A stretch of DNA of 64,000 nucleotides. It comes from JBAZUK01 sp041661445. GTDB lineage: Bacteria > Chlamydiota > Chlamydiia > Chlamydiales > SM23-39. The translations under genes and the position numbers were made by a program. Within the stretch, counting starts at the first letter, position 1, and every line of letters starts with the position of its first letter. The notes under the pieces were generated by a model. It was not told where the DNA came from and made no database searches. It was given only the letters and a program-made list of their open reading frames with translations. Positions 25,319-34,104 of this stretch are shown here, piece after piece. The DNA is taken from the NCBI GenBank assembly GCA_041661445.1, contig JBAZUK010000001.1, positions 496,001 to 560,000 on the forward strand, written 5' to 3'.

Positions 25319-26623
25319 ATGGTACCAAAAATGGAAAATAATCTAAAAAATAATAAGTATTTAATTATAACTTCTTCAGGCGGAGCGGGACTTTTGCAAG
25401 CTACAAAAGCGCTTTCTCAAAAAATTGCTCAAGAAAATCCTGATTCTAATATTATTATTCAAGATGTAATGATTCACTGGTTAAAAGGTTTTGTCGGCAA
25501 ATTTTGTATCAGCACATGGAATAGTTCTCAAAGAAAAGGACGTGTAAAGACGCTAAAAGCATTGGTTCTAGGTCTTAGGCTTGCTGAATTTATTTTTTGG
25601 CCCATATTTTTTTATCAAACTTTGTCAATTTTAATAAAAAAAGATATAGATTTTATTATCGATACCCAGCCGTTATGCACTTCAGCAGTGTTAAAAGCTA
25701 TTAGAATCTTTAATAGATTTTTTAAAAAGGATTTATATCTCAAAAAAGTTTTTGTTGACCTTCCCACCGTAAAATGTACTCATTATTATAATAATATTAA
25801 AAGACTTTCCAAAAAAGATAAGAGCCTGATATTTATTTCAACGATTAAACCTCTTTTGGAAAAAAATCAGACTGAAGAAGATTTTTGGAAAAAATATTGT
25901 AAAATTTCAATAGAGAAAGTCTGTTATGATTCCTATCCGATAAGATTGGCCTTTCATGATTATATAAATAAAGATTTTGTATTAGGGGATTATGGATTGA
26001 AAATAAAAACAGAAAATGCGCAGGAGCTTGAATGTATAAAAAACATTATCAATAAAAGTGACGCTTCATACAAAGTAGCAGGTTTAAACCTTGAATTCAC
26101 AATCAAGCAATCAGATTTTGTCAGCACGATTCTTTTAGGATCGCAGCCTTCTTATGATGCAGTTTTTGCTTACATAAAGAACTTCATCGATTTTTTAAAA
26201 AACAATCCGGCAACAAATAAAAAGTTTTATTTTTTTTGTTACTGCTCTGCTTTTAAAGACGGAATCATTCAAAAAGTCTGGAATTTAATTTCAAATGACG
26301 CGAAATACCCCAAAAATTTAACAATAATTCCAATGTCATTTCAGCAAGAGGATGTTATCGCTTCATTATTTTACAGAAGCGTTTTTACAATTACCAGAAG
26401 CGGAGGGCAAACTGCTGTAGAGCTTATGCGAACCTCAAAAGCAAAGTTTTGCGTTCACTCTGAATATAAATTTTCACCTAAAGAACCATATAATGAAAAC
26501 AAGCTTTTAAAAGGAATTCCTGCATGGGAATCTGCCAGCGCCAGTTACATGAAAGAAAAAATGAATGCATCCTTAGTTAATCCGGATACATTCATTGAAG
26601 AATACAAAAAGGTTTTTCTTTAA
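25319..26623 (+). CDS. GT28-like glycosyltransferase (MurG/MGDG-synthase-like)
   Basis: The 434-residue protein begins with an N-domain of the GT-B type (KYLIITSSGGAGLLQATKAL, then IIIQDVMIHW), like monogalactosyldiacylglycerol synthases that act on soluble lipids. The C-domain has TIIPMSFQQEDVIASLFYRS and TRSGGQTAVELM near 363-374, which corresponds to the nucleotide-sugar-binding GGQT-x-E motif of family 28. No transmembrane helix is needed; a hydrophobic patch near 90-105 may dock to the membrane. The acceptor may be a lipid. ATG at 25331 is an alternative start. Moderately confident of the family. Confidence 0.65.
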   Translation: MVPKMENNLKNNKYLIITSSGGAGLLQATKALSQKIAQENPDSNIIIQDVMIHWLKGFVGKFCISTWNSSQRKGRVKTLKALVLGLRLAEFIFWPIFFYQTLSILIKKDIDFIIDTQPLCTSAVLKAIRIFNRFFKKDLYLKKVFVDLPTVKCTHYYNNIKRLSKKDKSLIFISTIKPLLEKNQTEEDFWKKYCKISIEKVCYDSYPIRLAFHDYINKDFVLGDYGLKIKTENAQELECIKNIINKSDASYKVAGLNLEFTIKQSDFVSTILLGSQPSYDAVFAYIKNFIDFLKNNPATNKKFYFFCYCSAFKDGIIQKVWNLISNDAKYPKNLTIIPMSFQQEDVIASLFYRSVFTITRSGGQTAVELMRTSKAKFCVHSEYKFSPKEPYNENKLLKGIPAWESASASYMKEKMNASLVNPDTFIEEYKKVFL

Positions 26624-26639
26624 GTGGTGTTTTAGGTTT

Positions 26640-27197
26640 TTAATACTTTATTAAAAACTTTAACAACCCTTCCCAGTCTTTATTTTTCAAAAAAGGCGAA
26701 ATCTTATCAGAAGGGACGTTAACTTCTTTGGAAAAATCTTCCAAGTACATTTTCAATTGATTTTTCAAGTCGTAAGTATCCATTGTTATGGCAAAGTCTT
26801 TGACAAAAGATGTTCTTTTAAAATAATCATCAAAGGCTACGCCCATAAAAGCTTTTAGATCAGAATGAGAAAAGATATAACCGATAAATTTTAATGGATG
26901 CAGATATCTTATTTCATCGCCATACTTCATCAATCTTTTTTCATGGTACATTAATAGAGTTACCTTTCCGTAAGTTCCCAATGAGGTAACAATATCAGTA
27001 ATTTTTCTTTCATCTTCTGCAGTTCGGGGTAGCTCAGCATAAGGAAGTACTTTTGCATCTTTTGGAGGAATTTTTATTAATCCGGCGATCATTTTATTTC
27101 TTGAGCATTTTAAATGATATGCGACTGAATTAATAGTTTTTTGATCAACTATTTCAGTTTTTGGCATTTCTTGAATGTTTGTGTCTATAAATAACAT
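26640..27197 (-). CDS. Hypothetical protein, 185 residues
   Basis: I do not recognise this protein. It is soluble, lacks a signal peptide and has a mixed composition. Its N-terminus (TINSVAYHLKCSRNKMIAGLI) could form a helical DNA- or protein-binding segment; the C-terminal half is helical (LKNQLKMYLEDFSKEVNVPSD). It is convergent with the glycosyltransferase gene and divergent from the kinase-like triplet. The reading frame is uninterrupted and codon use matches its neighbours, so it is probably a real gene. Confidence 0.6.
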   Translation of the reverse strand: MLFIDTNIQEMPKTEIVDQKTINSVAYHLKCSRNKMIAGLIKIPPKDAKVLPYAELPRTAEDERKITDIVTSLGTYGKVTLLMYHEKRLMKYGDEIRYLHPLKFIGYIFSHSDLKAFMGVAFDDYFKRTSFVKDFAITMDTYDLKNQLKMYLEDFSKEVNVPSDKISPFLKNKDWEGLLKFLIKY

Positions 27198-27285
27198 AAA
27201 ACCCCCTAATTTTTTTTTAACTAGACTGCTAACTTTATCTTAATATATCATTTAAAAAAAAGCATAAAGTAAAAAAAATATTTTA

Positions 27286-28149
27286 ATGAAAGCAATACTC
27301 AAACTGTTAAAAACTATTTTTGTTTTAATCGCGCTTGTCCTTTGTATTAAAGGTTATAATCTTTTTACAGATGGATTTCGAATCGATAAAATTTACCCAA
27401 AATTTAACGAAAAGATCCAAGCTTTTCCTTTAGATGAGATTGATGAAGTTTTCAATCAAAATTATAAGTATCTTTCCAAGGGATGTCAAACATATGTTTT
27501 TGAAAGTGAAGACGGCAATTATGTAATAAAGTTTATCAGATATCACAGATATCAGCTCCCGCTTTGGCTTCAAGTGATCAATTATAATCAGAGTTATAAA
27601 AACAAAAGAGAGTTTTATAAAACAAAACTGTTGAAAGATTCTTTGAATAGTTACCAGATCGCAAATAACCATTTAAAAAATGAGACTGCCGCTATTTATG
27701 TACATTTAGAAAAAACAAATTTTTTAAATAAAAAAATTCAAATAGCAGATAGATTGCATAGAAAATATTTTATTGATCTAGATAATATGGGTTTTGTTGT
27801 TCAAAAAAAAGTTTGCAGTTTTAAAAATATTCTCAATAAGTATAAAAAAGATGAAAAGGAACTAAAAATTTTAACCCGCTCTTTTCTTTACACCACAAAA
27901 GACATCTATGAAAAAGGCTTCATAAACGACGATTATAACTGTATCAAAAATTCGGGTTTCATCGACAACAAAGTTATTCATTCGGATTTAGGGAGTTTTT
28001 TAAGAAAAGACAAGCTGAATGAAAAAGAGATATTTGAAAAGGAATTCATGAGATATGTAAGGCATTTTAAAAAATGGGCGGAAACAAATGCGCCGTTTTT
28101 AATCACTTATGTAGATGAAGAGATAAAAAAAATGTCTGATGACCTATAA
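27286..28149 (+). CDS. Membrane-anchored kinase-like protein, copy 1 of 3
   Basis: This is the first of three tandem paralogs. An N-terminal hydrophobic anchor (about 7-25) is followed by FRIDKI, then SKGCQTYVFESEDGNYVIKF (64-83), which has the look of a kinase glycine loop with Lys82 in the VAIK position. Late in the protein, NDDYNCIKNSGFIDNKVIHS and DLGSF resemble a catalytic loop with Asp and Asn followed by a metal-binding DxG. The shared ETAAIYVHLEKT and FVVQKK segments may supply the hinge. I infer a divergent kinase-like fold; no named family is recognised. The product probably sits outside the inner membrane or is secreted. It overlaps copy 2 by 11 bases. Confidence 0.6.
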   Translation: MKAILKLLKTIFVLIALVLCIKGYNLFTDGFRIDKIYPKFNEKIQAFPLDEIDEVFNQNYKYLSKGCQTYVFESEDGNYVIKFIRYHRYQLPLWLQVINYNQSYKNKREFYKTKLLKDSLNSYQIANNHLKNETAAIYVHLEKTNFLNKKIQIADRLHRKYFIDLDNMGFVVQKKVCSFKNILNKYKKDEKELKILTRSFLYTTKDIYEKGFINDDYNCIKNSGFIDNKVIHSDLGSFLRKDKLNEKEIFEKEFMRYVRHFKKWAETNAPFLITYVDEEIKKMSDDL

Positions 28150-29056
28150 TTTTGTTATGAATATATCTAAATTGATTATTAAATTTTCTTTAGTGCTCAT
28201 AATTTTGGCTGTTGTCATTAAATCTTGGGTTTTTTTTACCTTTAGTTTCCGAATAGATAAAATTGAGCCAAATGAATTTTTTCAGAATCATTGGAATGTG
28301 AAGTTGAAGGTCAATCCTCAGATAAAGGGTGTTCTTGATCAAAAATATAAATTATTCAATAAGGGCAGGCAATCATTTGTTTTTATTAGCGATGATAATA
28401 AATATGTTATTAAGCTGATTCGGTTTCATAGATATTCTGATCCTTTTTTTGTAAAATTTTTGGATTCATTGAAAATATCAAATAATCACATGAATAAACT
28501 AAAAAATGAAATAAATACATCATACCAGGAAACAATGAACAGCTATAAAATAGCTTACGAACAACTCTCAGATGAAACCGCAACCATTTATGTGCATTTG
28601 GATAAAACCCGGGTTTTTGACAAAAAATTACAAGTAGTTGATAGATTGGGTCAAAACCATTATCTGGATTTGGATAAATTAGGTTTTGTGATCCAAAAAA
28701 AGGCCGAGCCGTTTGATTTAAAAATCCAAAAAACACAAGACGATCGCAAAGCCACTAGAAAACTAATAGAATCTTTTTTTTATAACCTGAGCTCTATTTA
28801 TAAAAAAAATGTATTTAACAATGATAGACATCTGGTTCAGAACTTAGGTATTATCGATGATCAAATTGTTGAAATAGACATAGGAAGATTTGCAATAGAT
28901 GAGAGGTTGGAGCAAAGAGATTTTTTACAGAAAGAGTCAGCTCATTATACTTATTATTTAAGAAAATGGATTTTAAAAAATATTCCTGAACATGTACAGT
29001 TTTTCGATCGGGAACTTATTAAATTAATTGAATCAACAGGAGGCTATCATGATTAA
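28139..29056 (+). CDS. Membrane-anchored kinase-like protein, copy 2 of 3
   Basis: A 305-residue paralog of its neighbours has an anchor at about 11-30, then FRIDKIEP, NKGRQSFVFISDDNKYVIKL (74-93, Lys92) and HRY. DETATIYVHLDKT and LGFVIQKK follow, and then NNDRHLVQNLGIIDDQIVEI with DIGRF. The last block keeps the Asp...Asn...DxG order expected of a kinase active site better than copy 1. ATG at 28139 lies inside the end of copy 1; an ATG at 28157 is possible. Gene order and overlaps indicate one operon produced by tandem duplication. Confidence 0.6.
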   Translation: MTYNFVMNISKLIIKFSLVLIILAVVIKSWVFFTFSFRIDKIEPNEFFQNHWNVKLKVNPQIKGVLDQKYKLFNKGRQSFVFISDDNKYVIKLIRFHRYSDPFFVKFLDSLKISNNHMNKLKNEINTSYQETMNSYKIAYEQLSDETATIYVHLDKTRVFDKKLQVVDRLGQNHYLDLDKLGFVIQKKAEPFDLKIQKTQDDRKATRKLIESFFYNLSSIYKKNVFNNDRHLVQNLGIIDDQIVEIDIGRFAIDERLEQRDFLQKESAHYTYYLRKWILKNIPEHVQFFDRELIKLIESTGGYHD

Positions 29057-29942
29057 AAAAATCACTTTTTTCATACTGGTGATTTTCTTTACCTGGATCT
29101 CAATTGTAAGGACCGATGGCTTTTCTACAAAACAGATAACGCGTTTTGATGATGGAAACAAACAATTAAATATTGATTTTTCAGGCAATATGTCTGAAGT
29201 AAAATCTATTTTATCCCAAAACTTTCATTATCTGACAAGAGGCAGAGAATGCTTTATTTTTGAAAGTGAAGATAAAAAATATGTAATAAAATTTTTTGAT
29301 GCCACAAGATATAACTCAAAAATATTTTTCCCTTCCATCCCTCTTCCAAAGTTTTTGGACGCTTTGCGGCAAAAACATTATAATAGAAGAATAACAAAAC
29401 TTGAGTTTAATCTAACATCCGCCAAGCTTGCTTTTGAAAACCTCAAAGACGAATCTGCTTTAGTTTATGTAAATACCAGCAAAACAGATATTTTTCAAAA
29501 CGATCTGGTTATTACCAATAAATGCAAAAAATCATTTTCACTGGATTTAAATGATATCTTTTTCATTTTACAAAAAAAATGTGATATTTTTTATGAATCT
29601 TATGAGAAATCTCAGGATGACAAACACAAAATAGAATTATTATATTCTTTTTTAGAGATGGTTGACACGAGGACAAAAAAAAATATTATTGATGACGATT
29701 TAGGAACAAAGAGAAGAAACTGGGGCTTGTACAATGATAAAGCTGTGACTATAGATATTGGTCGATGGTATTTTGATGAAAAATTAAAAACACCCAAGGG
29801 TTATAAAAAAGAAATGCTCAAAGCTACCAAGATCTTAAGGAGATATCTGGAAAAAAATGACGTTGAGAAATTAATTATTGTTAATGAGCTTCTTGATAAA
29901 TATTTTAATGATTTTGAAAAAAGTTATCAGGCTAATTCTTAG
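29049..29942 (+). CDS. Membrane-anchored kinase-like protein, copy 3 of 3
   Basis: This third paralog starts at the ATG at 29049, chosen because a strong AGGAGG (29038-29043) precedes it; it overlaps copy 2 by eight bases. It has a signal/anchor (ITFFILVIFFTWISIV), then TRGRECFIFESEDKKYVIKF, DESALVYVNTSKT and FFILQKK. The final motif region is IIDDDLGTKRRNWGLYNDKA followed by VTIDIGRW. The conserved Lys, Asp, Asn and DIG residues are all kept, so this copy may be active if the kinase inference is right. It is the most divergent of the three. Confidence 0.6.
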   Translation: MIKKITFFILVIFFTWISIVRTDGFSTKQITRFDDGNKQLNIDFSGNMSEVKSILSQNFHYLTRGRECFIFESEDKKYVIKFFDATRYNSKIFFPSIPLPKFLDALRQKHYNRRITKLEFNLTSAKLAFENLKDESALVYVNTSKTDIFQNDLVITNKCKKSFSLDLNDIFFILQKKCDIFYESYEKSQDDKHKIELLYSFLEMVDTRTKKNIIDDDLGTKRRNWGLYNDKAVTIDIGRWYFDEKLKTPKGYKKEMLKATKILRRYLEKNDVEKLIIVNELLDKYFNDFEKSYQANS

Positions 29943-29980
29943 AAAATCTTTATTGCCTTTATAAATTTTTTTAGACAAAA

Positions 29981-30022
29981 CCTGCACTATAAAAAAGGCA
30001 AAAGCATCTTTATAGATGCAGG
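29981..30022. terminator. Possible bidirectional terminator hairpin
   Basis: CCTGCACTATAAA (29981-29993) pairs with TTTATAGATGCAGG (30009-30022) with one bulged base. It lies between the convergent kinase-like operon and the two-repeat protein gene. There is no long T-run after it on either strand, so termination is only likely, not certain. Confidence 0.4.
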
Positions 30023-30050
30023 ATTTGCAATTATAACAATAATTGATGTT

Positions 30051-30758
30051 CTAAAGTATTGAATCTAACATCCCATCAATAAATCCATCAGATAGATTTT
30101 TTAGTATTTTACTAGAATAAGGTACATATTTAGTTAAAGGTATTTCATCAATAATGTTTCCAATAATATTTGAAGCTGCCTGTTTTTTTTCATTTGCTGA
30201 AGTGTTTGCAAATTGATTAACGAATTGCAGAGAAAGATTGGTAACTGTTGCTAAATCCTTTGCCTGGATTCCATCTGAAAATGCATCTTTTAAATTTTTT
30301 ACGAAATCTACTATGTCATTATCAGTTATGGATCCTGATCTTGGTGCTGTAACAATATCTGAACTTTGGTTAGACGGCATGATTACTTCAATAAAAGATT
30401 CCATTACAACTTTAAATACGGGATCGAAAATATTATCGGGCAAATATGGTGTGTCGGTAAGGTCGATTATATTGTTTACTATCGCGATTGCCCCGGCTTT
30501 TTTCTCTTCAGCACTCAATGAATAATAATGATTTAAATACTCAAGGGAAAGTTTCATTATTTGCGCTATGTCATTCCATTGGAAGCCATCAGCAAAAATT
30601 GAAACAATTGTTAAGGCGCACTCTTTATAATCGGCATCTGTTGGCTTTGACAAAAGATTAAAAGGTTTAGATTCCTGATTTACTTGGGTGGCTGCCACAA
30701 GAGCATAATGAAAATTTGTGCTATTTAAGTTTTCTTGAGGTTGATAATCTAGACTCAT
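30051..30758 (-). CDS. Hypothetical protein with two internal repeats
   Basis: The 235-residue protein consists of two related blocks of about 85-90 residues after a short leader. Block 1 has IVSIFADGFQWNDIAQIMKL, then LSAEEKKAGAIAIVNNIID; block 2 has LKDAFSDGIQAKDLATVTNL, then TSANEKKQAASNIIGNIID. The shared plan is an acidic helix, an FxDGhxxxDhA turn, an EKKxAAxxIhxNIID helix and an FIxxhh end. No signal or membrane segment is seen. I know no family with this pattern; it may be an effector or scaffold from internal duplication. Confidence 0.65.
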   Translation of the reverse strand: MSLDYQPQENLNSTNFHYALVAATQVNQESKPFNLLSKPTDADYKECALTIVSIFADGFQWNDIAQIMKLSLEYLNHYYSLSAEEKKAGAIAIVNNIIDLTDTPYLPDNIFDPVFKVVMESFIEVIMPSNQSSDIVTAPRSGSITDNDIVDFVKNLKDAFSDGIQAKDLATVTNLSLQFVNQFANTSANEKKQAASNIIGNIIDEIPLTKYVPYSSKILKNLSDGFIDGMLDSIL

Positions 30759-30820
30759 AATAAGTTCCTTAATTTTTTTTGATAAAATATGATAGAATTA
30801 AAAAAAAATATTTACAAATC

Positions 30821-31444
30821 TTATTTTAGGATCGTTTTGACTTGCTCGTCTGATATTTCTGTAAAATCAAGATAAAACTGTCCAACAGCATAAAATGCAT
30901 TAGATATTATTGGACATATTAATTCATTGACTAAAGGTTTGATCTCCTCGATAACTTCAAAAGGAGCTACCGGAGAGCAAAGTATGATTTTTTTAGCTTT
31001 TCTAGCTTTAATTGCCTCTATTGCCGCAATTATAGAAGCTCCGGTAGCTATTCCGTCATCTACTAAAATTATAGTTTTGTCTTTAAGATTAAGGTTTGAA
31101 TTTTCTTTGTTATACAGCTTTTTTTTCTCCAATATTCTTTTTTTAGTTAAACTAATTTGATTCTGAAGTAAGTCATCTGCAATATTAAGTTCTTTTAAAA
31201 TTTTTTCATTTAAATAAATAATATCTTCGCAGACAGCGCCAATGGCCAGTTCATCTGATGATAAAGAGGGGATCTTCTTTGAAATAATTATATCCAGTGG
31301 AATGTTTAACTTCTTTGCTATGATATCACCAATTACAACGCCCCCTCTGGGCAATGCCAGGACTATTGAAGCAGGGTCTTTTTTGTATTTTTGCAGATAA
31401 GTCAAGAGTTGTTCTGCAGCGTCTTCTCTATTTTTATACATCAT
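30821..31444 (-). CDS. Phosphoribosyltransferase-family protein
   Basis: This 207-residue protein has the PRPP-binding motif IILVDDGIATGASI near residue 125, the fingerprint of type I phosphoribosyltransferases. An N-terminal VLALPRGGVVIGDIIAKKL segment and an SDELAIGAV segment match the ComF-like/predicted phosphoribosyltransferase group often found beside dienelactone hydrolase genes. The substrate base is unknown. It is a single gene, divergent from yihY. Confidence 0.85.
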   Translation of the reverse strand: MMYKNREDAAEQLLTYLQKYKKDPASIVLALPRGGVVIGDIIAKKLNIPLDIIISKKIPSLSSDELAIGAVCEDIIYLNEKILKELNIADDLLQNQISLTKKRILEKKKLYNKENSNLNLKDKTIILVDDGIATGASIIAAIEAIKARKAKKIILCSPVAPFEVIEEIKPLVNELICPIISNAFYAVGQFYLDFTEISDEQVKTILK

Positions 31445-31624
31445 CTGGATCCAGAATATGTTTTTTAACTTTTATAAAAGATTTTCTTCAAATTACTTAA
31501 GGTTCTTCTATATTCTATTACATATTATTTACTAAATATTTTTGGAAAGAAAAAAAATATTTATTTTTTTTCTTGATATTAGATCCGGATTTTTCCATTT
31601 TGGAATTAGAAAAGCGGATGAGTT

Positions 31625-32536
31625 ATGTTAAAAAAAATTAAGAACTTATTTATAAAAAAAATTTTCCGCCCCAGATTTGCTATTTTAAGCCAAAAAAAAT
31701 CTTTTGTTGTCAATATAACAAAGCTATTTTATATAGCATTTCATAATTTCTACAGACATAATTCGTCTTTAAGGGCTTCTGCCCTGACATATTTTTCATT
31801 AATGGCAATAGTTCCTTTTTTTGCCTTGATATTTGTGGTCGCTAAAAATGTCGGCTACCAGGAAAATGTGGCAAATGAACTTTTGATAAGATTTGAAGAA
31901 TACAAAGAAATGATTCTAAAAATATTTGAATTTGCAGATAATTTAATTTATGCAGCTAAAAGTTCTTTAATTGCGCTTATCGGTATTATTTTTCTTTTCT
32001 GGAGTTTTATAAAGGTTTTTTCAAACCTTGAAATTTCTTTAAATGAAATTTGGCGAAATAGAATTTTAAGGAATTTTAAAAGACGTCTTAGCAACTATTT
32101 GGCTTTTATGTTTGTTATGCCGATTTTTTTGGTGTTTTTTATCTCTCTTAAAATTTATATATTCAAATTTTTTCCTAAAGATGTGATCAGCAACCATGTT
32201 TACACAAGATTTTTTTTAAATATTTCGTCCTATCTTCTGGTCTTGAGTCTTTTTACATTCTTATATAGTTTTCTTCCAAACATAAAAGTAAGATTTAAAT
32301 ATGCCTTTATTTCAGCTCTATTCACATCTCTTATCTATCAAATAATCCAGTTGATGTATGTAAGTTCTCAAATTGGAATTACAAAATTAAATGCAATTTA
32401 TGGAAGCTTTGCAGCGCTTCCGTTGTTTTTGATCTGGCTGCAGTTCAGTTGGATGATTTTTTTATTTGGTGCGGAAATTAATTATGCCATGCAAAACCTG
32501 AATAAAATCAAATTTAAAGATCTTGAGCAAAAATAA
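31625..32536 (+). CDS. YihY/BrkB-family inner-membrane protein
   Basis: This 303-residue protein has six hydrophobic helices and the family landmarks SSLRASALTYFSLMAIVPFF near residue 47, FWSFIKVFSNLEISLNEIW near residue 120, and a C-terminal YGSFAALPLFLIWLQFSWMIFLFGAEINYA. Despite the old names (RNase BN, serum-resistance BrkB) the biochemical role is not settled; an envelope or transport role is most likely. It is convergent with the cupin gene, with two bases between stops. Confidence 0.9.
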   Translation: MLKKIKNLFIKKIFRPRFAILSQKKSFVVNITKLFYIAFHNFYRHNSSLRASALTYFSLMAIVPFFALIFVVAKNVGYQENVANELLIRFEEYKEMILKIFEFADNLIYAAKSSLIALIGIIFLFWSFIKVFSNLEISLNEIWRNRILRNFKRRLSNYLAFMFVMPIFLVFFISLKIYIFKFFPKDVISNHVYTRFFLNISSYLLVLSLFTFLYSFLPNIKVRFKYAFISALFTSLIYQIIQLMYVSSQIGITKLNAIYGSFAALPLFLIWLQFSWMIFLFGAEINYAMQNLNKIKFKDLEQK

Positions 32537-32537
32537 A

Positions 32538-32897
32538 TTAGACTCTTCCATAGATATCATCAAGCCTTATTATGTCATCTTCGCCAAGATAAGACCCATT
32601 TTGAACTTCCAGAATTATAATTGTCTGATCGCTTTCATTTTCTATCCTGTGAATTGCTTCCTTAGGAATGAAAATGTGTTCGTTCTCATTATACTTTTTT
32701 CGAAGATCATTAACTGTGATAACAGGACTTCCCTTTATGACAATCCAGTGCTCAGATCTTTTTAAATGTTTTTGAAGAGATATTTTAGAATTAGCCTTGA
32801 CTTCGATCCATTTTACCTGGCAGTTTTCTTTAATTTTTAAGCTTTGAAAGCTCCCCCAGGGTTTTTTGTATAATATATTTTCTGTGTTCTGAGCCAT
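32538..32897 (-). CDS. Cupin, phosphomannose isomerase type II-like
   Basis: A 119-residue single cupin has W-G-S-F near the start, the first metal motif in ISLQKHLKRSEHWIVIKG (H...H) and the second in IFIPKEAIHRIEN. This is the C-terminal isomerase module of bifunctional mannose-1-phosphate guanylyltransferase/mannose-6-phosphate isomerase, standing alone. The ATG at 32897 has GGA seven bases upstream and is preferred over a TTG at 32921. It probably interconverts fructose 6-phosphate and mannose 6-phosphate or binds a related sugar. Confidence 0.8.
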   Translation of the reverse strand: MAQNTENILYKKPWGSFQSLKIKENCQVKWIEVKANSKISLQKHLKRSEHWIVIKGSPVITVNDLRKKYNENEHIFIPKEAIHRIENESDQTIIILEVQNGSYLGEDDIIRLDDIYGRV

Positions 32898-33263
32898 TTG
32901 ATATCCAATTATTTTTTGCAATCATACAAAAAATCATTAAAATTTCATATCAAAAATCTTGAAACATAGCTTTTTATTTTTGTTAATTGGATCTTTAAGC
33001 AGTCAAGTAATCAATGATGGTCTTAGAGATCTTTTTGATAATAGATGTTTTAAAGCAGTTTGAAAAGCTTATGTTCTTCGACGACCCGTTTTGTTGCCCA
33101 AGTATCTAATTGTCAGTATTATATGTTTTAATTAATGTTTTCTAGTTTTGTGAAATTATAATTTTAATTAATGTAATTAATTTAATTAATATATAAAAAC
33201 TAATTAATGCATTATAATAATATGTATAATAAATTTAAATAATAGTTATATATAAGGATAATT
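32898..33263 (+). other. Intergenic region with repeated TTAATTAAT motifs
   Basis: No gene is visible in 366 bases. Between about 33128 and 33212 the motif TTAATTAAT or a close variant occurs about five times, just upstream of the 152-residue gene. AAGGA at 33256-33260 is that gene's ribosome site. The repeats could be binding sites for an AT-hook or nucleoid protein, or simply AT-rich background. Confidence 0.4.
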
Positions 33264-33722
33264 ATGAGTTCTATAACAAAATTAAGTATGCAAATATCAG
33301 ATCCAGTTTTTGAAAGACGAGTTTTTGAGTTTGACAGATCGGTGCGTCTATATCGATCAGCTATGGAATATAAAGATGAAGGCAAGTTGTTCTGTGCAAT
33401 TAAAACAGCTTTTAAAATGCCGAATGTAACATTAAAAAAATTGTTCTTTGTGAATTTAATTGAACCGGATAGAAATTTATATATATCGCTAGCCAAATGC
33501 CATTTAGCGATGGATTATATAAGAGACGGAAATTCGAAAAGAGCTTTGGAAATTATAGAGTCGTTATCGGATGAAAACTTAAAGGAAATGTCTTTAGATA
33601 TTATTGGAATGGCTTCTCTTAAAACAAAGGTATTTAGAGTAACAATGCCGATTCTGGCTATGGCTATCGGAGCTATTGGAATTTACAGCACATTCAATGC
33701 TGGCTCAAGTGATGGGCAGTAA
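33264..33722 (+). CDS. Hypothetical protein with TPR-like helices and a C-terminal membrane segment
   Basis: A 152-residue protein: residues 25-105 are helical with a TPR-like spacing (RLYRSAMEYKDEGKLFCAIKTAF; LAKCHLAMDYIRDGNSKRAL EIIESL), and residues 121-142 form a transmembrane helix (VTMPILAMAIGAIGIYSTF). It would be a tail-anchored protein with the helices in the cytoplasm. No family recognised. AAGGA lies just before the ATG. Confidence 0.65.
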   Translation: MSSITKLSMQISDPVFERRVFEFDRSVRLYRSAMEYKDEGKLFCAIKTAFKMPNVTLKKLFFVNLIEPDRNLYISLAKCHLAMDYIRDGNSKRALEIIESLSDENLKEMSLDIIGMASLKTKVFRVTMPILAMAIGAIGIYSTFNAGSSDGQ

Positions 33723-34052
33723 TTGATTGAAATTTACTAATATTTGATTTGTCTATTCATAAAGTTTTCTACTAAATTCACATGCAATTGCGTCTGTTTT
33801 TTTACTTGGGTTTATAAGATCATTTGATTATTTTTGTTATTTGAATATTTTTTTTTGTAAAAAAATATATTTAATAGAAAGAAATAAACCTCCAGGATTA
33901 AAGGTTAATTAGATCAATCGAATTTACCAACTAATCAGAACAATAAAAGATGTTTTTTCCAAAGCCCATACAAAAATTGGTTTTTTTAATTTATATTGAT
34001 CAGGATAAAATATTATCTTTTAAAACACTTATTATAAGATAGATAACTAATA
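33723..34052 (+). other. Intergenic region before the toxin-antitoxin operon
   Basis: There is no gene in these 330 bases. The sequence is AT-rich without a clear terminator for the preceding gene. Its right end runs into the 37-bp palindrome of the next operon, so the promoter for that operon probably lies around 33990-34052 (for example TATAAGATAG at 34034). Confidence 0.4.
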
Positions 34053-34089
34053 AATTGCACAATAACATGATAAATGTTATTATGCAATT
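34053..34089. promoter_or_regulatory. 37-bp palindromic operator upstream of the AbiE-like operon
   Basis: The half-site AATTGCA-C-AATAACAT (34053-34068) is repeated inverted as ATGTTATT-A-TGCAATT (34074-34089) around a five-base centre (GATAA). Fifteen of 16 positions in each arm pair. It ends 15 bases before the ATG of the winged-helix gene. AbiEi-type antitoxins repress their own operons by binding inverted repeats in the promoter, so this is the natural autoregulatory operator. As RNA it would form a long hairpin over the start region, an alternative role. Confidence 0.75.
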
Positions 34090-34104
34090 AAAAAGTTATT
34101 GTTT

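Noticed and set aside
29028..29048. Upstream TTG start for the third kinase-like gene
   Set aside because: The ATG at 29049 has a strong AGGAGG directly before it.
33128..33212. CRISPR-like or tandem repeat array
   Set aside because: The TTAATTAAT units are short, irregularly spaced and have no spacers of constant length. No CRISPR array or cas gene is seen anywhere in the window.
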